A DNA stretch of 19,840 nucleotides from Flemingiibacterium sp045636145 (GTDB taxonomy: Bacteria > Bacillota > Clostridia > Oscillospirales > CAG-272): assembly GCA_045636145.1 (NCBI GenBank), contig JAZTWV010000037.1, forward strand, positions 1-19,840. Direction: 5' to 3'. Below are positions 15,164 to 19,840 of the stretch, in pieces. A program made the position numbers and the translations under genes. The notes below the pieces were generated by a model, which saw only the letters and a program-made list of their open reading frames with translations, searched no databases and was not told the DNA's origin. Positions within the stretch are counted from its first letter, which is position 1; each line of letters starts with the position of its first letter.

Positions 15164-15325
15164 TTACCGCCACCCAAGCCGCCGGAATGGTGCGGGGCCA
15201 TGCAGGCGGCGCAAGTTGGGCGCTCGAACGATTACGCACTCGTATTGCCTTAACGGTGAGCAATTCCCATGTATAAAGTTCTTTGCACAGCTTTCTTTCA
15301 AGAAAGCGCGTTCTCCTACACAAAC
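15151..15325 (-). repeat. Copy 3 of the structured repeat, tandem to copy 2
   Basis: Minus-strand copy starting with the full palindrome (CGCTTTCTTGAAAGAAAGCT, as in copy 1) and running through the CCGCC..ATGG/CCAT..GGCGG stem. The GCGCGACC hairpin is missing because copy 2 begins there. The central loop differs from other copies while both arms are kept. Confidence 0.83.
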
Positions 15326-15431
15326 CCTATTTTGCTTACTACACCACTGTAAGATTGCTAAAATCGGCACTCGTATGTGCTAGAGTGCGCGGGGATTCAT
15401 AAAATATTAACATAAAATATATGTTTTTGTC
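15326..15431. other. Spacer between repeats and the hrcA promoter, with a CIRCE-like inverted repeat
   Basis: No gene. GCACTC (15367-15372), ten bases, GAGTGC (15383-15388) resembles the inner six bases of both CIRCE arms, but with a spacer of ten instead of nine and without the outer TTA/TAA. It may be a decayed operator or chance. Confidence 0.35.
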
Positions 15432-15460
15432 TTGATTTTGAGGAATTTGCGAGTTATACT
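15432..15460 (+). promoter_or_regulatory. Sigma-A promoter of the hrcA-grpE-dnaK operon
   Basis: TTGATT (15432-15437), 17 bases, TATACT (15455-15460). The transcript would start near 15467, just ahead of the CIRCE operator. Confidence 0.82.
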
Positions 15461-15471
15461 ATATACAGAGT

Positions 15472-15498
15472 TTAGCACTCGCGGTTGCAGAGTGCTAA
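15472..15498. promoter_or_regulatory. CIRCE operator (HrcA binding site)
   Basis: TTAGCACTC, nine bases, GAGTGCTAA: an exact match to the CIRCE consensus. It lies right at the predicted transcript start and 37 bases before hrcA, so HrcA should repress its own operon until heat shock titrates GroE away. Confidence 0.97.
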
Positions 15499-15534
15499 AA
15501 CGAAACCAAAAAAATTCCAAGTGGGGGTGAGGGC

Positions 15535-16608
15535 GTGTCCGAGCATGGCATAGAGCTTAGCGAGCGAAAAAAAGCTATCCTTAAAGCTATAATTGATACC
15601 CACATCAACCTTGGCGAGCCTGTAGGCTCAAAATATCTCACGCAGTATAAGGAGATCGCCTTTTCCTCGGCAACCATCCGCAACGAGATGGCGGAGCTTG
15701 AGGATATGGGATACCTCGAACAGCCGCATACGTCGTCGGGACGTGTCCCCTCGGAGCTTGGCTACAGATTTTACGTAGACTCGCTCATGCAGCAGTACCG
15801 CATGACCCAAGCGGAGCTTGGGGAGCTTAATAAGCTCCACGCGCTGAAAAGTGCCGAGCTTAACCGCATACTTGACAGAGCAACAAAGCTCATGAGTATG
15901 CTGACCAACTACACGGGCGTGGCACTCAAGCGTGCACCTGTGAGACAGACCGTGGCAAGATTCGATGCAATGTACCTCTCGCCGAGGAACTTCATACTCG
16001 TTATGCTCACATCGGGCGGTGCTGTAAAAACAAGACAGGTAAGACTCGGATTCGACGTGTCGCGGGATGCGCTGGAGCGGCTGACAATGGTGCTCAACGA
16101 CTGCGTGTCAGGACTTGATCTCGATAACATCACGCTTCCCGTAATGCTTGATATGCAGAGAAGAGTGCCAAACGGAGAACAGCTCATAAATCCCATAATC
16201 CGAACCATCTACGAAACGGTGGGCGAGGACGACGATGCAGAGCTGATGTTCGACGGCGTAAACAATCTTCTTAATTATCCCGAATATTCGGATATCGACA
16301 AGGTTCGCGATATGCTGGGGCTTTTCGACAGACAGGACGATCTTCGGGAGGTGCTTTCCGAGGACGCAGGCGACCACACCAACGTGTATATCGGCTCAGA
16401 GAACGCGGTTAAGGTGATGAACAACTCCTCACTGATATTCAGAACGCTGAAATCGGGGGATAAGGTCATCGGAGCTATAGGCGTTATCGGACCGAGGCGA
16501 ATGGATTATTCAAAAGTGGTAACACTTGTTGATTATATGTCAAACAATATAAGCCGCATGATAGAGCCGGGCGATCTTCTCGGCGAGGCGGAAGCGACGG
16601 AGGAATAA
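15535..16608 (+). CDS. hrcA: Heat-inducible transcription repressor HrcA
   Basis: A 357-residue repressor of class I heat-shock genes. The winged helix is N-terminal: SSATIRNEMAELEDMGYLEQ recognition region followed by the invariant PHTSSGRVPSELGYRFYVD stretch (about residues 42-80). The remainder fits the GAF-like dimerisation and GroEL-sensing domain. The GTG start follows GGGGGTGAG and is the only start that keeps the N-terminal SERKKAIL helix. It heads the operon with grpE and dnaK and lies directly under the CIRCE it should bind. Length is normal for the family (about 340-350), slightly long. Confidence 0.97.
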   Translation: MSEHGIELSERKKAILKAIIDTHINLGEPVGSKYLTQYKEIAFSSATIRNEMAELEDMGYLEQPHTSSGRVPSELGYRFYVDSLMQQYRMTQAELGELNKLHALKSAELNRILDRATKLMSMLTNYTGVALKRAPVRQTVARFDAMYLSPRNFILVMLTSGGAVKTRQVRLGFDVSRDALERLTMVLNDCVSGLDLDNITLPVMLDMQRRVPNGEQLINPIIRTIYETVGEDDDAELMFDGVNNLLNYPEYSDIDKVRDMLGLFDRQDDLREVLSEDAGDHTNVYIGSENAVKVMNNSSLIFRTLKSGDKVIGAIGVIGPRRMDYSKVVTLVDYMSNNISRMIEPGDLLGEAEATEE

Positions 16609-16669
16609 GCCTGAAAACGGGTTGTTTTCATACAAAACTTCAAACCGTCAGAAAGGAATGGTTATTAAA

Positions 16670-17257
16670 ATGGCAGACGAAAAGATAAAGGAAACCGAAG
16701 CCGAAAATAAAACGGCTGAGGAAACGCCTGAGGTGACAGAAGAAGCTGTTTCTGATACCGCGCCGAAAAAGGATAAGAAGCGCGAGGATAAGCAGTTAAA
16801 GGATGAAAACAAAAAGCTTTCGGCGGAGCTTGAAAAAGTAAAGGCTGAGCTTGCGGAGCAAAACGACAAGTATCTTCGCATGGCGGCGGAATACGAAAAT
16901 TTCAGAAAGAGAAGCCAGAAGGAAAAAGAGGGCACATACGCCGATGCTTACGGCGACGCGTTATCGTCGGTGCTTCCCATTCTCGACAATTTGGAGCGTG
17001 CGGCGGCGTACACCGACGGCGCACAGCTTGTTGACGGCATAAAGCTTATCTTCAAGAGCGCAAAGGAAGCCTTTGAGCGGCTGGGAGTTACCGAGTACGG
17101 CGCACCCGGCGAGGACTTTGATCCCAACCTCCACAACGCGGTACAGCAGGTGGAGAGCGAGGAGTACGGCGAGGGCAAAATCGTTTCCGTATACCAGAAA
17201 GGCTACAAAAAAGGCGATCGCATCCTCCGCGAGGCGGTTGTGACGGTTGCACAATAA
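16670..17257 (+). CDS. grpE: Nucleotide exchange factor GrpE
   Basis: A 196-residue homodimeric co-chaperone that releases ADP from DnaK. An acidic and lysine-rich N-terminus leads to a long coiled coil at about residues 40-90 (KLSAELEKVKAELAEQNDKY). The family region follows with NFRKRSQKEKE, SVLPILDNLERA, and the C-terminal beta-wing signature FDPNLHNAV...YQKGYKKGDRILREAVV. ATG16670 (MADEK) is chosen because AAAGGA lies 12 bases ahead. Upstream in-frame ATG codons at 16622 and 16658 have no ribosome site of their own. It is 61 bases after hrcA and 66 before dnaK, so it shares the CIRCE promoter. Confidence 0.96.
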   Translation: MADEKIKETEAENKTAEETPEVTEEAVSDTAPKKDKKREDKQLKDENKKLSAELEKVKAELAEQNDKYLRMAAEYENFRKRSQKEKEGTYADAYGDALSSVLPILDNLERAAAYTDGAQLVDGIKLIFKSAKEAFERLGVTEYGAPGEDFDPNLHNAVQQVESEEYGEGKIVSVYQKGYKKGDRILREAVVTVAQ

Positions 17258-17323
17258 CGGCGACAACGAATCGCCCGAATAAAAACGTAAAAATATTTCA
17301 TTATATAAAAGGAGAACATTAAA

Positions 17324-19168
17324 ATGGGAAAGATCATAGGTATAGATTTAGGTACTACAAACTCCTGCGTTGCAGTATTTGAGGGCGGCGAGCCTGCGGT
17401 TATCACCAACCCCGAGGGCGCGCGCACAACTCCCTCTGTTGTGGCATTTTCAAAGACCGGCGAGCGCATGGTAGGTCAGGTTGCAAAGCGCCAGTCCATC
17501 ACCAACCCCGACCGCACCGTAGCTTCTATCAAGCGTCACATGGGCTCTGACTACAAGGTAACAATTGACGACAAGAAGTACGCACCTCAGGAGATCTCCG
17601 CAATGATCCTTCAGAAGCTGAAGGCTGATGCGGAAGCATATCTCGGCACTACCGTTACCGACGCGGTTATCACCGTTCCGGCATACTTCACCGACGCACA
17701 GCGTCAGGCTACAAAGGATGCAGGCAAGATCGCAGGTCTTAACGTTCAGAGAATCATCAACGAGCCTACCGCGGCGGCTCTCGCATACGGCGTTGACAAG
17801 GACGCAAAAGAGCAGAAGATCATGGTATTCGACCTTGGCGGCGGTACTTTCGACGTATCCATTCTTGAAATCTCCGACGGCGTGTTTGAGGTTCTTGCAA
17901 CACACGGCGACAACAAGCTTGGCGGTGACGACTTCGACGAGCGCGTTATCGGCTGGATCGCAGACGAGTTCATGCGCGAGAATGGCGGAATTGATCTTCG
18001 CAAGGACAAGATGGCTCTCCAGAGACTTAAGGAAGCGGCAGAGAAGGCTAAGATCGAGCTTTCCGGCATGGCGTCCGCGAACATCAACCTCCCCTTCATC
18101 ACCGCAGATGCAACAGGTCCTAAGCACTTCGACGGCACTCTCACAAGAGCAAAATTCAACGAAATGACCGCTGATCTGGTTGAGCGCACTATGGTTCCTA
18201 CCAAGAAGGCTCTCTCCGATGCAGGTCTTTCCGTTGGTCAGATAGACAAGGTGCTTCTTGTCGGCGGTTCTACAAGAATCCCTGCCGTACAGGATGCAGT
18301 TAAGAATCTTATCGGCAAAGATCCCTTCAAGGGCATCAACCCCGACGAATGCGTAGCTATCGGTGCGGCAATTCAGGGCGGCGTGCTTGGCGGCGACGTT
18401 AAAGACCTGCTCCTTCTTGACGTTACTCCTCTGTCTCTCGGTATCGAGACACTCGGCGGCGTATTCAACAGAATCATTGACAGAAACACCACCATTCCGG
18501 TAAAGAAGAGTCAGGTTTACTCCACCGCGGCAGACGGACAGACATCCGTTGAGATTCACGTGCTCCAGGGTGAGCGCGACATGGCTGCCGGCAACACCAC
18601 TCTCGGTCGCTTCTCCCTTGACGGAATCGCTCCTGCTCCCAGAGGCGTTCCTCAGATTGAAGTTACTTTTGATATCGACGCAAACGGTATCGTAAACGTA
18701 ACCGCGAAAGACAAGGGCACCGGCAAGGAACAGCACATCACCATCACCTCCTCTACCAACATGAGTCAGGAGGATATTGACAAGGCGGTTAAGGAAGCGG
18801 AGAAGTTCGCTGAAGAGGACAAGAAGCAGAAGGAAGCTGTTGAGGTGAAGAACAACGCCGAGAACATGATCTTCCAGAGCGAAAAGACTTTAAATGAGAT
18901 TGGCGACAAGGTATCCGAGGACGAGAAAGCTCCCGTTAAGGCGGCTATTGAAAAGCTGAAGGAGACTGTTAAGGGCGGTGACACCGATGCCATCAAGGCT
19001 GACACCGAGGCTCTTACTCAGGCGTTCTACGCTATATCCGAGAAGCTGTATGCACAGCAGCAGGCACAGGGCGCAGGTCCTGACATGGGCGCAAATCCCG
19101 GTGCAGGCGCACAGGGCGGCGACGACACTTTCTACAACGCTGATTTCGAGGACAAGACGAATCAGTAA
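17324..19168 (+). CDS. dnaK: Molecular chaperone DnaK (Hsp70)
   Basis: A 614-residue ATP-driven chaperone. The ATPase domain has phosphate 1 IDLGTTNSCV (residues 6-15), PAYFTDAQRQATKDAG, phosphate 2 DLGGGTFDVSIL and the adenosine motif VGGSTRIPAVQ. The substrate-binding beta domain includes DVTPLSLGIETLGGV and a helical lid follows. The tail is Gly/Ala-rich and ends DDTFYNADFEDKTNQ, an acidic end in place of the usual EEVD-like terminus. AAAGGAGAA lies eight bases before the ATG. The Firmicutes-type ATPase domain lacks the 24-residue insert of enterobacterial DnaK. A strong terminator follows directly. Confidence 0.98.
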   Translation: MGKIIGIDLGTTNSCVAVFEGGEPAVITNPEGARTTPSVVAFSKTGERMVGQVAKRQSITNPDRTVASIKRHMGSDYKVTIDDKKYAPQEISAMILQKLKADAEAYLGTTVTDAVITVPAYFTDAQRQATKDAGKIAGLNVQRIINEPTAAALAYGVDKDAKEQKIMVFDLGGGTFDVSILEISDGVFEVLATHGDNKLGGDDFDERVIGWIADEFMRENGGIDLRKDKMALQRLKEAAEKAKIELSGMASANINLPFITADATGPKHFDGTLTRAKFNEMTADLVERTMVPTKKALSDAGLSVGQIDKVLLVGGSTRIPAVQDAVKNLIGKDPFKGINPDECVAIGAAIQGGVLGGDVKDLLLLDVTPLSLGIETLGGVFNRIIDRNTTIPVKKSQVYSTAADGQTSVEIHVLQGERDMAAGNTTLGRFSLDGIAPAPRGVPQIEVTFDIDANGIVNVTAKDKGTGKEQHITITSSTNMSQEDIDKAVKEAEKFAEEDKKQKEAVEVKNNAENMIFQSEKTLNEIGDKVSEDEKAPVKAAIEKLKETVKGGDTDAIKADTEALTQAFYAISEKLYAQQQAQGAGPDMGANPGAGAQGGDDTFYNADFEDKTNQ

Positions 19169-19169
19169 A

Positions 19170-19202
19170 AAAATTCGCCGGCGCAAGCCGGCGTAATTTT
19201 TT
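19170..19202. terminator. Intrinsic terminator after dnaK
   Basis: CGCCGGC, loop GCAA, GCCGGCG (19176-19193), followed by TAATTTTTT and preceded by A-rich sequence that can extend the stem. It ends hrcA-grpE-dnaK messages before the repeat, so dnaJ needs its own promoter or readthrough. Confidence 0.9.
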
Positions 19203-19221
19203 GCGGTGGGGGGTGGAGGAG

Positions 19222-19440
19222 AAGGGAAACGGTCGCTGTTTTTGAGCACATCGCAAAGCGATGTGCATAAAAAGCTCCGCAAAAAACTTTATACAAGGAA
19301 TTATTACACCATCAGGGCAACGTGAGTGCGTAACCGTTTGAGCGCACGACTCGCGCCGCCTGCATGGGTCCTCACCATTCCGGCGGCTTGGTTTGCGGTA
19401 AGCGTTTGTGTTGTGTGGCGCGACCGCTTCGCGGCGCGCA
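19222..19440 (+). repeat. Copy 4 of the structured repeat
   Basis: Plus-strand copy. It shares GGTCGCT.TTTTGA, AAGCTCCGCAAA.AACTTTATAC, the CCGCC..ATGG/CCAT..GGCGG stem and the GCGCGACCGC/GCGGCGCGC stem. Its first hairpin carries an inserted stem, GCACATCGC-AA-GCGATGTGC (about 19246-19265). The outer modules of copies 1 and 2 are absent. It lies in the gene-free stretch between dnaK and dnaJ. Confidence 0.83.
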
Positions 19441-19636
19441 ATTCTAACTTTTACTTGCACTCTGAAAGGCTGTGCCGCAAGAGAAGCGATTATAACAAAC
19501 GATCTGCCGGGGTAGGGGTTCCCGGCTCCTGGGAGCGCGGTATGTAACCCCTCTGTCGTACACGCGAAAAACTCCCAACAAGTGGAGCAAAAAAGAAATA
19601 GCTTTGCAGCTCCGTTAGGGGGAGCATAGCAAAGCC
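19441..19636. other. Gene-free, hairpin-rich stretch between repeat copies 4 and 5
   Basis: No gene is supported. Two inverted repeats are visible: AGGGGTT (19514-19520) with AACCCCT (19546-19552) around an inner CCCGG/CTGGG stem, and GCTTTGC-AG-CTCC (19601-19613) with GGAG-CATA-GCAAAGC (19621-19635). Neither has a typical terminator T run. Confidence 0.5.
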
Positions 19637-19675
19637 GTATAAAGTTTTTGCGGAGCTTTTTTCAAAAAGCGACCG
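19637..19675 (-). repeat. Copy 5 of the structured repeat, 5' fragment only
   Basis: On the minus strand it reads CGGTCGCTTTTTGAAAAAAG followed by CTCCGCAAAAACTTTATAC, the opening hairpin and linker of the family. It then departs from the other copies. Its orientation is opposite to copy 4, so the two make another inverted pair. The stem sequence differs from copy 1 on both arms, yet pairing is kept. Confidence 0.75.
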
Positions 19676-19741
19676 TATCCCTTATGTCCTCCAAAACACA
19701 TAAATTTACAAATTATTATTTATTTCTTAAGGGAAATATAG

Positions 19742-19747
19742 TATAAT
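19742..19747 (+). promoter_or_regulatory. Candidate -10 box for dnaJ
   Basis: TATAAT at 19742-19747, about 80 bases before the dnaJ start, in AT-rich DNA. The -35 at a 17-base spacing is TTTATT, a weak match. No CIRCE is seen here, so dnaJ may be expressed apart from HrcA control. Confidence 0.5.
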
Positions 19748-19826
19748 ATTGAAGTTATAGAAAAACGCGCACAAAATGTGCGCAAAAATACAAAGAGTGA
19801 AAAGGATTTTCACAAGAGGTATTATA

Positions 19827-19840
19827 ATGGCTGATAAACG
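19827..19840 (+). CDS. dnaJ: Start of dnaJ, cut by the window edge
   Basis: ATGGCTGATAAACG encodes Met-Ala-Asp-Lys-Arg (the fifth codon is incomplete), preceded by AAGAGG seven bases upstream. DnaJ proteins commonly begin MADKRDYYEVLGV, and dnaJ follows dnaK in Firmicutes. Only four full codons are visible, so the call rests on position plus this short match. Confidence 0.6.

Noticed and set aside
12235..15325. A composite transposon with inverted ends
   Set aside because: No transposase or integrase lies between or inside the copies, and no target-site duplication was identified.
14950..15325. A CRISPR array
   Set aside because: Only two tandem units of about 165 bp, with no short repeats, uniform spacers or cas genes.
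17450..18736. A 428-codon open frame antisense to dnaK
   Set aside because: A well-known artefact of dnaK codon usage; the sense frame is unquestionable.

Overview
The window looks like chromosomal DNA from an anaerobic, gut-type member of the Clostridia (Bacillota) of roughly 50% GC. The reasons are the heat-shock gene order hrcA-grpE-dnaK-dnaJ under a CIRCE operator, a flavin-dependent ThyX thymidylate synthase, an Fe-dependent alcohol dehydrogenase, a sodium-pump decarboxylase beta subunit, strong AGGAGG-type ribosome binding sites and sigma-A promoters with 17-bp spacers. The species cannot be named from sequence alone. There are no rRNA or tRNA genes, CRISPR arrays, phage genes or transposases.

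Layout, left to right. (1) 1-2331: a Gfo/Idh/MocA sugar-type oxidoreductase (-) divergent from an AraC-family regulator (+). The regulator has a near-perfect promoter and three copies of a 13-bp direct repeat just before its start. (2) 2332-5211: a fused MacB-like ABC exporter (-), divergent from (3) an Fe-ADH (+) preceded by a perfect 18-bp Rex-like palindrome. (4) 6430-9680: a tight minus-strand operon, wecG/tagA-type glycosyltransferase - thyX - SpoU/TrmH RNA methyltransferase - patatin lipase, with ATGA overlaps and a strong promoter. (5) 9831-12245: an XPD/DinG-type Fe-S helicase fused to an N-terminal PD-(D/E)XK nuclease. (6) 12246-15330: a sodium-pump decarboxylase beta subunit plus a gamma-like small membrane protein (-). 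No alpha or biotin subunit lies nearby, and the pair is bracketed by two large inverted copies of a structured non-coding repeat. (7) 15432-19840: promoter, CIRCE, hrcA, grpE, dnaK, terminator, further repeat copies, then the first codons of dnaJ.

The most unusual content is the repeat family. Five full or partial copies (near 12222, 14950, 15151, 19222 and 19637) share a hairpin-rich core of about 165-200 bp. Hairpin arms are kept while loops change, and some hairpins are swapped whole between copies. Two copies also share extra modules and form an inverted pair of about 0.5-0.7 kb. One copy supplies the last codons and stop of the helicase gene; another separates dnaK from dnaJ. No protein gene is convincing inside these stretches. 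They may be a non-autonomous mobile element or a structured RNA/DNA repeat.
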